Origin: Periplaneta americana | Lineage: Eukaryota > Arthropoda > Insecta > Blattodea > Blattidae | Reading direction: 5' to 3' | Assembly (NCBI RefSeq): GCF_040183065.1 | Contig: NC_091124.1 | Location: 95,622,501-95,686,500, forward strand | Length of the DNA stretch: 64,000 nt | Part shown: positions 46,326 through 58,872 of the stretch, in pieces | Layout: each line of letters starts with the position of its first letter | Position numbering within the stretch: position 1 is the first letter of the stretch | Made by a program: the position numbers and the translations under genes | Notes under the pieces: model-generated | Seen by the model: only the letters and a program-made list of their open reading frames with translations | Told to the model about the DNA's origin: nothing | Databases searched by the model: none

Positions 46326-47832
46326 GAAGTCTAGATAATAAAGGGAAAGTGACTGAAAACATTTTCAGGAAAGAGGTCAAGAACTTCTATAATAAAGTAG
46401 TTTATTGCTACAATTTTCCCTTATTAAAGGGTTGCCATAAGTACAAAGTGTTATAAACAATTAAATTTAGTGAATGTAAAACGTTTGTGTATAAACTAAA
46501 ATATGAGATTTACAATTTTTAAATTATACACATAACAATCTTCAATCAATTCTTAAATACAACACATTAATTATTAAATCCATAAAGATAATTTCTCAAA
46601 ATTGAAACAGACCTTTTAATAGTTTTAATGACCAATCGAAATGGGAGTGCTTTATTTAATCTCATTGAGGTCCAGAAATTATCAAAAAATTTTGGAATGG
46701 TTCGCCGTACTCCAACCAGAGTGGACTGCACCAATGAACTGGTTCAGAAAAATGAACTGAAACTCTCTTAAATGTCTTGGCGATTTGAATTGTGACAATG
46801 TTAGAGAATCTTACAACTTTCTTCAGCCAAGTCTCTCATCAATGAAGATAAACATTTTAATGATTTCACCCTTTTGACAGTGTTTGTTAACTGAAGAAAA
46901 AATCAGAAAGTGGTACAATGAATTTAATAGTGATACAGCAAGATGGCAGGAAACTCTTGCACATTTAAGGAAACTTAAACTCATAATAATAATATTCAAG
47001 TGTTCTTATCTTTTGGCTTGAGTCTGCCTGGCTCAAATATTTATAGAGAGGATTTTCTGTCAGATGAACATTTTGTGGACACCAAAGACAAAAACAGTCT
47101 TCAAGGAAATACCGTCAAGTCAGCTTTGCTGTTTAAAACATATTACAAGGATCTTAGTTGTCTGAGTGCTCTGAAATAATATTCAAGAAATACCCTAACC
47201 CCTCAACCTCCAAATGAACAAATTCATCTGAAAATGAGGAATGTGACTGGCCCATAGATAACTAATCCTGAGGAGAAAACACTGTCTGTACTTGACAAAG
47301 GTACAATTATATCACAATTTTTATAAAACAGAATTTAAGTTCTTTTTACTTATTAAATAAAGTTATAAATGAAGAATTAAATGTAGTGAATTAAATTAAT
47401 TTTCACTTAGGAAACATGTTCTATGCCAATTCTCAGGACTATACATAACCATTAGATTATTATAAAATAAGCCTAACCAATACTGTACACCTTAAAACAC
47501 GGAAAATTTAAATGTAAGCCCATATTACTCATATATAGACATGCCGTGGTACTAAAATATTTTGTGTTTGAACAACCAAATGTCCCAGTCTTTTATTTTT
47601 AAAATCTGAAATCCCTATGTTACTGTACTGTCATTGTGTGAGGAAGCTGACGTCACAGTTCCTGTGTTAATGGCAGCACGTTAGTGGACCACTTTGGCTT
47701 TGAGGAAACAAAATATAAAAGTAGTCTAGGTGATTCAATTTTTTTAAAATATATGTTTAACTTTGTGCAATACAATATGTGTACATTGTGTGGTATCCTA
47801 CAAACTACTCTATGTAGAAGAGTTAAAATCCC
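46326..47832 (+). other. Mostly featureless, with a possible hAT C-terminal scrap near 46990-47190
   Basis: The plus strand near 47030-47180 reads LPGSNIYREDFLSDEHF ... NTVKSALLFKTYYKDL, loosely like a hAT dimerisation domain. The rest shows no gene. Confidence 0.3.
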
Positions 47833-47835
47833 TAA

Positions 47836-48899
47836 GGCCCATTACACACTTGAAGAGATCTCGCTAGCGAGAAATGTGTTGTGAGAAACAGGCGAAGAGC
47901 CTTCCTCCACACACTTAGCGAGCTCTCACTATCACAGATCACACCTCGCTATGAATTATCTATGTACTGCCTTCACGCAGAGAGTAATTTTCTGATTATA
48001 GTAATCACTCGTTGGGAGAAAATATTATAGCTTATATATTTACATATATTGTCGGACTTAAATATAAAGCCTGTAAGTATATTGTCGTACTTTACAAATT
48101 ATGTACGAATGCTACTATGTTGAATCTTCAGACAATGAGGAAATGGAGTTATATGAACATATTTTGTTAATGAAAAAAAAAAGTAGGCCTAAAATTTAAA
48201 GCCAGAAATATCTGGAAATCACATTGTATCTCATGAAGATAAGGGCGAGTTTCGGTCACTGATTTCGATTTGGATGTTGATACATTTAGGCGTTATTTCA
48301 GGATGAATAGACCTCAGTTTTTTGCCATTCATGATATGATAGGGGATTTTCTGCTATATTCTGATTAAAAGTATGTAAACTGTTAAGACATAGTTGATAC
48401 ATTATTTCAAATTTTATAATTAATACTATTAAATCTCACCAAAGTAAAATATAGCCCTTTTTTATTTTCAGATCATCTGATATTTGTCTGCAGATTTCTT
48501 CTTTAAGTTTCGAGTTTTTATAGTTTTCATCCCGTGTATCATATAAATAGGCCTACGGGTGACATCGTAGAAATTCGATAAGTTTCTGACTGCAATTATC
48601 AGCCATCTTTCCTCATTGCCAATAAAAACAATACAATTTATCGCCACCTGTGGTATTACTTCTTCATCTTTGTCTTCATTCAATTGTCAAAAAGAGTATG
48701 AATGTCAAACATCTTTGATAAATGTGTCAAGAAAATTCGCTGAGCTACCGATTTCAGCGAGAAACTCATTTGAGGTTTTCACCTCGAACGAGAATCTCTT
48801 CCAGTGTGTGGACGTCCATTTGAATCCATGTTATCAATCTTTGAATTTTCTCGCAACACATTTCTCGCTAGCGAGATCTCTTCAAGTGTGTAACGGGCC
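47836..48899. mobile_element. PIF/Harbinger-type element with 53-bp TIRs
   Basis: TIRs of about 53 bp (GGCCCATTACACACTTGAAG ... at 47836 and the inverted copy ending at 48899) differ at about two positions. TAA flanks both ends (47833-47835, 48900-48902), the TWA target typical of Harbinger. A remnant DFDLDVDTFRRYFRMNRPQF (about 48265-48325, plus) matches the start of a HARBI1-like nuclease. A minus-strand 71-aa frame at 48468 is unrecognised. Confidence 0.88.
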
Positions 48900-49779
48900 T
48901 AAGTAGTGCTTACAAATATCTCTATAAGGGCCGATTTCACCAACATGTTACTAATCCACAATTAACTAATTGTAATTTAATTTAAATATGGAAATTAAGT
49001 CATATTTAATTCGTTTGTATTTCACCAACCTAATACACATTTAAAATAATGTCAATTAATTTAATTCCCAATTAAGTCATCATGGGTTTCGGAATCATAG
49101 TAAAATCGTAATTTCGAAGGCCATGTGCCTTGTTAATGTAAGCAGTGACCTATATAATGAGTTCATTTGTTATATTATGGCAATAAACAGAGATAACCTC
49201 AAAACATATTAAAATCATCGAAAACAAAACGACGGATGAGTAGAATTTAGAAGAAAAGGAGAAAGGTTGTAAATAAGTAGAAAGAGATTTCAATGCAAGG
49301 AAATCTCAACCCAATGTCTTCAACAAAATTGGAGACAATACGGGATAACATGAAAGTAGATACAAGAAAATACAGTGAAACCTGCCTTTGCAGTCACTTT
49401 ATTTAAACGGCCACCTGGCCAAAAGGCCAATTTTCTCTGGAACCAATTGGATTTTTCATAAGATCAATACAAATTCTCTCTTTATTTAGCGGCCACCTCA
49501 TGCGCCGGCCAGCAGCCGGGGTCTATTTGGATTGGAACCTGACTATAACGGTCACTGTCCAACAAAAAATCTTTTCACGGATACTGTCTGACCTATTTTT
49601 TCGATGGTTAGAGGACAGGAAGCAATAGGTAAGTGTACAACAGTACACCCTCCATATCTTTGGGGTTAGTTGGTTAATGTTTTATGACTCTTTTGTCACT
49701 TTCCACTCCGATCCTGCACAGCTATAAATTCTTACTCGTTTTCTAAGGATTGAAACACGAACTTTTTCTATCGAAAATG

Positions 49780-49835
49780 TTGTTGTTGTTGTTGTCGTCG
49801 TCTAGTGCCTTGCGTCTGGCAATGAAGCCAGGTAG
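49780..49835 (-). mobile_element. LINE 3'-end scrap with a (GTT)n tail
   Basis: TGTTGTTGTTGTTGTCGTCG then TAGTGCCTTGCGTCTGGCAA and TGAAGCCAGG. This matches the 3' end of the RNase H LINE at 45466-45500 (CTAATGCTCTGGATTTAACA). Confidence 0.55.
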
Positions 49836-49960
49836 TTAACTATTCGATTTTTTTGTTCTCCTCTTTCTGTCTTTCTCAATATGGATCAGCTTTTACGAAT
49901 TTTCCTTCTTTTCATTCACTTGATTCTGAGGAACTGTGAAGTTAGTTTGAGAGAGAAATC

Positions 49961-50885
49961 ATGTTTAACAATAAATTTAGAATGGTGTTCAGTTTAGAGG
50001 TGAGACGAAAAATGATTGAAGAAAGTGAGAAGGAAACATATGCGAGAAAAATTGCGGAAATATTCAAATGTGGAAGGACACAAATAAACGGTATAATTAA
50101 GAATAAAGATGAAATATTAAAAGAATGGGAGGAAGACAGAATCTGTGTTTAGTAATGGGAATGAGTTCGTTTACGAATGGTTCAAGTGTGCGAGGGCGAA
50201 GAAATTGCCTGTAAGTGGGCCTATGATTCAAGAGAAAGCTCGTGAAATTGCGAAAGAACTCAATGTAAGAAATTTTGTTGCTAGTAATGCGTAGTTAGAG
50301 TGCTTTAGAAAACGGCATAACATTGCATTTCGTTCTTTGTCTGGTGAAGGAGGTGACATTGCAACCAGTGTTATTGAAGAATGGAAAAAATAGACTGCCT
50401 TCAATTCTTGCGGAATATGAACTCAGAGACATTTACAGTGTTGACGAAACAGGTTTATTTCAGGACCCTCCCTAACAAAACTTAAGTTTTAAGAATAAAG
50501 AGTGTAAAGGGAGGAAGTTGGCAAAAGACAGAATAACCCTGCTCTTTTGTTTTAATGCTGCAGGAGAAAAAGAACCACTCTTAATGATAGGGAAATCATT
50601 GAAACCGAGATGTTTGAAAAATGTTGACATGGACTTATTGGAGGTGAAGTGGATTGCCAACAATAAAGCTTGGATGACATCATCACTGTTTGAGAATTAA
50701 CTATGCTATTTCAATTCCAAGATTAAACGACAAAATTGCAATGTGATCCGTGAAATTGGCATTTCTTCCCCCAAATACATCACACCTCCAGCCCCTTGAC
50801 CAAGGTATTATCCAGTCATTTAAACTGAGGTACCACAAGTGAGTTTTGAAAAGGCTAGTTGCAAAAATGGAAGAGGTTGACATTA
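49961..50885 (+). pseudogene. pogo/Tigger (JRK/CENP-B-like) transposase, broken
   Basis: The N-terminal helix-turn-helix region VFSLEVRRKMIEESEKETYA and IAEIFKCGRTQINGIIKNKD (49987-50110) is followed by a CENP-B-like second domain in fragments. Then DITLLFCFNAAGEKEPLLMIG-like sequence (50518-50600) and QPLDQGIIQSFK-like sequence (about 50795-50830) follow. Several stops and shifts. It is interrupted at 50886 by the innermost element. Confidence 0.75.
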
Positions 50886-52017
50886 ATATGAATCATTCCA
50901 CGTCAAATCGCACAAAATTATACAAATTTTGACCGTCATATTTCTGATTGCGTTTATATTTTTTTTTTACCAACTCTATGGGTCTAATAAACCAACAAGT
51001 GTATTTTATTTCCTCCTAAGTCCACATGTTTTTAAAATATTACATGTTAAAATTCGTTAAAAATGTCGCACAATGCAACATTTAAAGCGTCATATTTCTG
51101 ACGATATTGATGTTAAAATTTTTTTGAAAAAATGCATTTAAAAGCTTAAAGTACTGTCGTTTATTAAATATTTACTAACTAATTTTTATATAATTATTAC
51201 AAATATTTACTTATAATTCAATTTTTAAAACATATATGTCAATGAGAAATAGCCCTATTAAAAATCTAAAAAAATGCCTACTAGGTGCACTGGAGTATTC
51301 TTAATAATTCCAGAAAAAATCAGAATGGGATCTCCAATAGTTTAATGAAATTTTAATTACTTATGACAGAATGTGTAGCGGTCGGCGCAGCAGCAGTGGA
51401 CGGAAAGCGTTAAAGCGCGCTGGGAGGTTTATCGGCGCTGGATGATTGGCTGAACGTTGCAACATTATACCCAGTACGGATCAAGTCACCCGAGGAAACA
51501 CTGCTAATTTACTTATTATGATATCTTCAAATAATTGTACATTATCCTTTTTAAATGTTTTTCATTCACACTTTAAATTTTCATTCGCCTACCTTCTTTC
51601 TTGAAAGAAAATTGTTTTACTAAATCTTCAGTTTTTGACAACGGAATGAAAGAATGTAATTTTAATGTACCAGTTATTGGTTTTAGATTATGGTATCTGG
51701 CCTGTAAATTTTCAGTGTGGTTTTTGTGCTTATTGAATGGACAAAATATAAATGACACGTTAGAAATGTTTTTTGTGACCAATCAAACAGTTTCTTTTTG
51801 GTGTTGTTATAGGATCTTGTATAGGCTAACTCTCGTGGCAAGTCTTTTAACAGTATCTCCAATGCCATCACATGGACCTATACCATGCGACGTTGCAAAG
51901 AAGTGCCATTCAGCTCTAATTCCATAATCGTCTTCATGTAAGCAATTACTTTTAAAATTCTATTTTTTTTATTGTGAACTTGATCCATTGGAAAAGTAGA
52001 TGATTTTTTCCATATCG

Positions 52018-52217
52018 TTCAATTCTTGCTTTAAGAAATTGATTGCTTCGGATTGAAAAAAGTGAAAGAGATCGGTGTCATGTTTCATGGTTTCTGAGAT
52101 GACAATACTTTTATAACGTTGAATTCTTGCTTTAAGAAATTGATTGCTTCGGATTGAAAAAAGTGAAAGAGATCGGTGTCATGTTTCATGGTTTCTGAGA
52201 TGACAATACTTTTGTAA
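52018..52217. repeat. About 98-bp tandem duplication
   Basis: TTGAATTCTTGCTTTAAGAA-type start through GACAATACTTTTGTAACG occurs twice in tandem with about three differences. It lies in the coding part of the innermost element on the minus strand. Confidence 0.9.
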
Positions 52218-52254
52218 CGAATTCCTGTATCTCCTTTGAAGATTGATTCGAAAG

Positions 52255-52435
52255 GATCTATTTATTTATTTATATATTTAAATATACGGAATAAAGAATA
52301 TAATTACAAACAAGAGAAATAGAAATAAAATAACACAATCAATATAAAAAAGGAGATACAGTAGTATTAACAAAATTTGAGACCGAATGAGCAGCGCTCG
52401 TGTTCGGTCGCAGTTCAGATATAATATTAATAGGC
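52255..52435 (-). mobile_element. Possible LINE 3' end
   Basis: On the minus strand GCGACCGAACACGAGCGCTG and CATTCGGTCTCAAA precede an A/T-rich ...AAATAAATAAAT tail. The GAACACGAGCGCTG/CATTCGG words suggest a 3' UTR hairpin. Low certainty. Confidence 0.4.
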
Positions 52436-54754
52436 CTATAAGAGAATATAAAATAAAATAAAGTAGGAAGTAAAATTAAAATTGTATTTTATTGTGGCTT
52501 GGCATATGTTCCAAAGCACACCTTGTATTGAATCTTGTACTACAAATGAATAATTTTCAGAAAAGTCTGCAATAACTATGTAATTTTCAGGTTGTACATG
52601 TCTTTGTATTCCGTCAAAAATAAAATATCGCTGACTTTTGAAGGGATGATGATGCATCTTCTACATGAAAAACTTTACATGCTAGGGAGCCTTTTACTTT
52701 TTGAAACTTTTCACGGGGGTATCGTTTTTGTTGTAGCTTTCTTTTCTTGATAAAGGGATTCTATTGACATCAAACTCTTGTTTAATTCCTCAATATTAGT
52801 GATTTCTAGCACTGTATCCATAGAACTCTAGAAGAAGATCTGGGATTATCACTTTCTCTGTCTGCACTTTCATTTGATTCATGTTTATTAATATCACAAG
52901 AACTACCGGCTTCACGTATAATTTCATCTGACCTATCCGGAAATTGATTGATTTTTACGGAACGAATCACACATTTGCACATTCAAAGACTCCTTTAAAT
53001 TGAGCTTTATCAATAAGTCGCGACTTACGCTTCTTAGTGTACTTTTCTTTTTAAAAGCGTGATTAGGAAGGCAAATGGATTTAAACACTTGTTATATATT
53101 ACGAGATCTTTACCATCACTCATGTTGTATAGAAGTCACGTCACTGCGTGAAATTCAAACCGAAACTGATTATTTCTCTCTTCTATATTTTGTCTCCTGC
53201 CATCTGTTTACTGCCTTATCCAGCTTTGCTATCATGAAACACTTGGCTGTATTACAATATAAACATACAGCACTGTGAAGGGCTTCCCCTCTTAGCTCAG
53301 CTGACAATAATAAAATAATTTTAGATAAGATATTTACTGTTCCTTAAGGTATGAATCATTTGATGATTAGTATGGTGACATCAGATGCAACGGGGGATTT
53401 CGTAAAAACTTTCCACGGGCAGCCTTCTAGCCTATGGCTGCAAGCAGTTCATTAGCTGGGCATCGCGAGCGAATGCATGCCTCCGGAAAATAAATTGTTA
53501 CAAATGTATGGGTGCCGATCCCATATTTATAAATGCAGTAGTTTACAGATAATACATCAGCGAACAAGTCTATATTTTTTTTCAGATTTTTAACTTGGCT
53601 ATTTAATATAGTAATTTTGCTTTGAAAAAGAAATGATTAAAAAAATAGGCCAAATTTTAAATTTATTTGTGATAGGCCTAAAGTAATAAAAAGTGTTGCA
53701 TTTCGTCTTTCAAATGCGCCAAACTGCAAATCTCAATTATATGTAGACACAGAGTTCCAAGTGAATTTATGTAAGAGTGCGCGCATAATTTGCGTAACTT
53801 CAAATAGTCATAACTACACAAATAATTAATAATTATTAAAATAAAACAATACGGGTCTCCTTATTTGATGTCTGGAATTCATTAAAAAAAATTCGACCAT
53901 TTCCGAGAAGGTCGTGTTTATTGCTGTGCGATTTGACGTGGAATGACTCATATGCATGATTGTTGTAAGCGCACAGTCCTAAAAAGTCAGTGAAATTCTG
54001 TATTTTCATACTGATTCATAAAAAAACCGCAACCTTAATCAAGTGGCCACCTGATAAAACGGCCATTTTACAAGGTAACTTCAGATGGCCGCTTTAGACA
54101 GGTTTCACTGTATCATGCAACAAGCAACATGGAAAGATTTCCTGGATTTGACATATTCCAATGCCTTCAAATGTAATATTAAGCCTAGACAAATATGTTA
54201 CTTACTTCTTAATATGTGTGTCCAGCTATATGCTGATTAGGCCCACATGATGTCCACTGTAAATTAAATACGATATTTTCAAGAGCTGTGGATTGATGAG
54301 AATTTCATGTAGTGAGTGGTTTTTCTTTCTTTCCTGCAGTTATGGTTGGTGTTATTACAGCCAAGTTTTATTGTTTCTTCTTCTGTTAAACATTTTTTAC
54401 ACAGCGGTGACTTTGATAATTTAAATGCAGGTAAGCTTGCAAAACAAAGGGTCCAATTCTAGCCCATACAGCAAAAGTTTGTACCTATCTGGGAATATCA
54501 CCATAGATTTTAATATTGTTTGTTTGTCCATTTAACCAGTCTTCTGTCCATGGCTTATTTATCATGTTATGAATATTATTTATTATTCTATCTAGGGAAT
54601 CTGTAGGTTGTGGTTTTGGTTAAATGTTTGATTAATTATGTAGTTTAACTACCTAGGTTTATATCGAGTAAAATATAAAAAATAGCTTATAAGTACTAAT
54701 TTCTGTATGGAATAGATTTGTCATGTCATCACATTTGTGTTAATATATATTTGA

Positions 54755-54860
54755 ACATATGTTATAAGGAAAGTAGACCATCAGGTCGGCTCTTCTGATG
54801 GTCAAGACTCGAGCCACCCCTGCCCAAGCAGGAGGCCTTGCCCCACTGGGGATTTACGGC

Positions 54861-54902
<42 letters not shown>

Positions 54903-54925
54903 CATCATTATTATTATTATTATAA
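54755..54925 (+). mobile_element. LINE 3' end with (ATT)n tail
   Basis: GACCATCAGGTCGG/CTTCTGATGGTC forms a hairpin, followed by GAGCCACCCCTGCCC and ACTGGGGATTTACGGC before an (ATT)n run at 54864-54922. Confidence 0.6.
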
Positions 54926-55884
54926 GGAAAGTTAATTTATTTAGATTAATATATTTTTTCTAAGTTGTGTTCGTGCAGTTGTTCCACTTTTGCACTGCAA
55001 TGTAATTGATTGGGTTTTATTTTGTACGTTATGAGGTAGGTAAAATTAGAAGGGGTTTGAGAAGGCGGTTAGGTTAGGTTAGTGTAGGTGACCTAGGTTA
55101 GCATAGATTTTCTTATTTTATGTTTTTTAAATTATTTTATGTAGAGTGTGATATATTAATGAAGTTTGTATAGAGAAATTATAATTATTTCAACAAATAA
55201 TTTGTGTCAGAATATTGTATACTTGAAATTAGGTTCGGAGTGAAAATACACATTTGCGAGCAAAAAATCTATAAGTGTTTTAAAATTTGGGCGAAAATTC
55301 CACAGTCTTTTCTAATTTTTCGGCCAGGAATTGGCGAGGTATTAGTTAATATAAATAATTACCATGAAGTACTTTTCTTGTGTTGATGGGATGTACGTTA
55401 TTCATATTACTTTAGTTGCTATATTTTAGGCAACGGAAGATTGATTAAATGTTTCTTCAATAAATGTACCATTTAAATAACTATGAAGTACCTACTTAAT
55501 TATCAGTTGAAAATTCTAAATCACCTTCTGTACTATTCAAAATATACAATGTTGTTTTGCTTAGCCTAAACCTCTTTTTCCTCCATTGCATTCAAATAAT
55601 CTTCTCTTTCGGAAATTATCCTCGCTCGTTTTGGTAAGAAATCAACATCTTGAAATATCACGTCCATCATTGTCCTCACCATGATGAAAATTATTGTCGT
55701 TAATGCAGGATTAATTATTTAAATGAAATATTGAATAATTAACTTAAACGCAGTGCAATGAGAGATTGAAGCCCAATTTGTGTTGGTGAAATGTGTTGTA
55801 CCTTTAAGTGTGAATTAAGAAGACTTTTAAGTAACAATTAAAGTTAAATATGTTTGCTGAAATTGGCCCTTAGTGTCTTGGTAG

Positions 55885-56757
55885 CTTTAAGCCAACTTTT
55901 AATAGTGAAATGAAATTAAATGAAAAGAAAAATTGCTGACGTCTCTGAATAATTTTAAATTTTCCCCAAAATAGAATACGATAATGAAAAAGGGTACTTT
56001 CAGGCAGATTGGTACAAATCTTATGCTTGGCTGGAGTAAAGTGTAGTGTTTCGTTTTAGATTCAGGAACATAAAATATTACAGTACATTTTCATTTTAGA
56101 TTATTACTTACAGCACCCCATTCGCACCCCCCCCCCCCCCCCAATTGTGAAATCTTGACGCCTCTCCTGCCTCTCTCACTCTTCTTCTTTACATCTTCCC
56201 TCTCACTTTTTCATGTTTATATTCAGATACTTGCCTGATGATAGCAGACGGTTGGGATCGAACCTGAGAAGTCACTATCTCCAGCATATGCATTTTAATT
56301 TCCTCCTTATCTTGTTCTTGTCAAAGCACAGATGTCAGAACATTCGAACTTAGGCAAAAGTTATGTAAGCCACGTTATATGCACGAATGAGTAATGATGT
56401 CATTACTAGAAGCAAAGAGAACATTGGTTATACGAATGCAATCATAGACAAATAAAATGTAACACTGATGTGAATAGATATCATTGGTGCTAAGGTTTAA
56501 ACTTAAGATAAAGTTGTATCTCATGAAATATTTCACGTAACTCCGCAAGCCATGGAGAGCAAGAAACCATAGTCTACAACAACGAGCTAAAATCTCACTA
56601 TCCATGGTTGAAAGAAAGAATATAAGGTGCATCTACACCTTTCAACTCTTACAAATTCAAGCAATGCATGCAAGAGTGTACGAAATGCATTTAATTGTGC
56701 ATGCCTTTTCCACTAAAAATGAGAACACATGCAGCAATTGAAAGCTACCCATTGCCA
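55885..56757. other. No gene seen
   Basis: Includes a C-run at 56127-56142. The minus-strand 85-aa frame at 56375-56632 is unrecognised and probably chance. Confidence 0.4.
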
Positions 56758-57501
56758 CACAGTGGGGTATTTGGCCAATTTAGGCGGCCAAAATTGTTTT
56801 TGTACTTTGAGTCTAAACATGCTGTCTTACTAATTTATTGTATTTTAAGCGATATGAAATATTTCTTATGAAGAAAAATATTATTTCTACCATTTCAAGC
56901 CATTTAATTATTCGTTAAAAACAAAACATAAGTTTAACCTAAATATTCATGCATATTATTACTTAAAATCTGACTCACACTGATCAGCATGATAATGATG
57001 ATAAGAGCCATGGTTCAGAAAATTTCATTTGTTGTCAGTAGATTCTTTGACTAATCTTATTCTATTAGCGTGGTGAAGAAGTAGGGTTCTACCAGACCAG
57101 CTCTTTATTTTGCAACAAGTTAGATGAAGTGGTATACCTATAAAAGAACTTTGAGAAATATTTGTGTTGGGATCATATAATTCTCAGATCTCTGTTAATA
57201 TTGAGTTTGCTGTAATCCGTCACATCTTCACTTGCAAATTAACACCAATAAGATATTTTCGTCTTCACTTAAAGTTTTTACAACTCCTTCAAATGCATGT
57301 AATCGTATAGTCCAATAAAATCTGTAACTTTATCTTACCAAAGTATCAGTAGCATCATACGACTCGTTGTACAGATAGCAATCCAATTTTTTCTTCTGTA
57401 ACACACTATAGCAAGGATATAAGCTTAATTTTTCATTAGTTCCTATTATTTCATATTGTATTCTTGAAAGACCAGCGTCTTAATTTCACCTGGGTAGTAT
57501 A

Positions 57502-58302
57502 CAGAGTGTTAAAAAATAACGTTTACAACCTTTCAGGGATGATAGAGGTAAAAACAAACATCTGTTTTAAGTGACAAAACTTTAGCAGATGCGCTGTTTT
57601 GCCACTAGATGGCCTGAAGGAATAGGTGACTTGACTTCCGTCACAACACACATTGGTTAGTTCTGTTTGTGCACGACCACCTTGTAGGGCCTTGTCTGTT
57701 GCCTAACAGTCTCCGTGGAGATAATTAGCCTATTTTGTTTTTCTACGCGACGTCCTACCAAAACTTTTAGAAAATATCCCACTGAACATCAGAGAACGAA
57801 TATGGTTTCAGCATGATGGTGCCCCTCTACACTTTCATCGTCATATCAGGAACCACCTAAATGCTACATTCCCCGATCGCTGGATTGGCAGGGGTGGGCC
57901 GGTACCGTGGCCACCTCGATCACCGGACTTAACCCCACTGGATTTCTTTTTGTGGGGAGATGTGAAATGTTTTGTGTATGAGACACCCATCGATACGGCA
58001 GAAGACTTAGTTCCTCGTGTTGTTGAAGCTGCAGATGTTATTAGAGACAATGTTGGCCTTTTTGAGCACTGCAGACACTCCATAGCACGAAGGTACCAGT
58101 TGTGCAATCCCTTCAATGAACGGCAGTTTGAACACCACATCTAAAACGACAATTGGTCTTGTTCTTTATGGATTATACTAACACTTATGTACACAATAAA
58201 AGGCGCATCTGCCAAAGTTTTGTCACTTAGCCTACAAAAGATATTTCTTTTAACCTCCTCTATTACTCCTGAAACGTTGTAAACGTTATTTTTAACACCC
58301 TG
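57502..58302 (+). mobile_element. Tc1/mariner element, internally deleted
   Basis: TIRs CAGAGTGTTAAAAAATAACG (57502) and the complement ending TTTTTAACACCCTG (58302), about 28 bp, flanked by TA. The 801-bp length is shorter than a full mariner. It encodes only the C-terminal half of a transposase. Confidence 0.9.
57753..58144 (+). pseudogene. mariner-type transposase, C-terminal half (DD41D spacing)
   Basis: Reads WFQHDGAPLHFHRHIRNHLN, then RWIGRGGPVPWPPRSPDLTP and LDFFLWGDVK, to a stop at 58142-58144. The Asp of HDG and the Asp of PLD are separated by 41 residues, unlike the 34 of classical mariner. The N-terminal DNA-binding part and first catalytic Asp are deleted. Confidence 0.8.
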
Positions 58303-58815
58303 TATGTAAGTCAATATTTCCGTATCTGTACTTGTAGGTAAACCTTCTTTCTTCTTTTGCTTCTCTCACTCAAATCCTGAAATTTCTTCGTTAGCCATCC
58401 TAGTCGATTCATTACTTTAGGAATCGTGAATATTTCTTTGAGTCAATCACTGTTTTTCTTAATGAATGTATTCTATTTTTTGTGTGCTGTGATCCATATT
58501 CATTTCAATTCAGACTTAAGATGTGAACATTTACGCTTTATTTCTATTACGAGGGAGGATCGGAAAGTAACGCACAATAATTAAAAACAAGTATAAGGTA
58601 AACAAAAATGAAAACCACACAAAGTAACTCACATGTTTAAGCTACTTTTCTACATAGGCGCCAAGTTTCTCAACACATTTCTCCCATAGCGGTACCAGTT
58701 TCAGTATACCCTGTTCATAGAAGTCCTTTCAATTGGAGTGTAACCATCTGCAGACAGTTGACTGCACTTCTGCATCGGTCACAAAGCAATGGCCAGCCAG
58801 TAATTTCTTCATGGG

Positions 58816-58872
58816 TTAGTTAGTTAGTGGGGTTTAAAAAGGGCGTGTCAGCTACTATGGCTATTTGCGCCC
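58816..58872 (-). mobile_element. 57-bp retroelement 3' end with a 12-bp target duplication
   Basis: The insert starts TTAGTTAGTTAGTGGGG and runs through CTACTATGGCTATTTGCGCC. TTTCTTCATGGG flanks it at 58804-58815 and 58873-58884. On the minus strand it ends in (CTAA)n, so only the last 57 bp of an element were copied, into the mariner above. Confidence 0.85.

Larger units (their letters stand above)
50886..53953 (-). mobile_element. Innermost TIR element of unknown family
   Basis: Ends of 29 bp (50886-50914 and 53925-53953) match at 28 positions and include CATTCCACGTCAAATCGCAC. Length about 3.07 kb. Minus-strand remnants read VIADFSENYSFVVQDSIQGV (around 52520-52580) and KLFDWSQKTFLTCHLYF (51683-51871 frame). 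DFSENYSF is a phrase I recall from an uncharacterised invertebrate transposon family, and its Asp could be catalytic. The superfamily and the target duplication are unclear. Confidence 0.75.
49373..54110 (+). mobile_element. pogo/Tigger-type element (middle level)
   Basis: CAGTGAAACCTGCCTTTG (49373) and its complement ending ACAGGTTTCACTG (54110), each flanked by TA. Subterminal GGCCACCTGG words pair with CCACCTGATA on the other side. It contains the CENP-B/JRK-like remnant and the innermost element. Confidence 0.85.
48927..55870. mobile_element. Outer TIR element of a three-level nest
   Basis: AGGGCCGATTTCACCAAC (48927) and the inverted GCTGAAATTGGCCCT (to 55870) form imperfect ends, with TA on both sides. 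A second inner pair, TATTTCACCAACCTAA and TTGTGTTGGTGAAATGTG, supports the pairing. A plus-strand phrase LNPMSSTKLETIRDNMKVDT (49300-49365) resembles a Myb/SANT-like accessory protein and is cut by the next element. Confidence 0.65.

Noticed and set aside
55065-55105. Second telomere-type patch (GGTTAGGTTAGG)
   Set aside because: Only about two units, within chance expectation for this AT-rich DNA.
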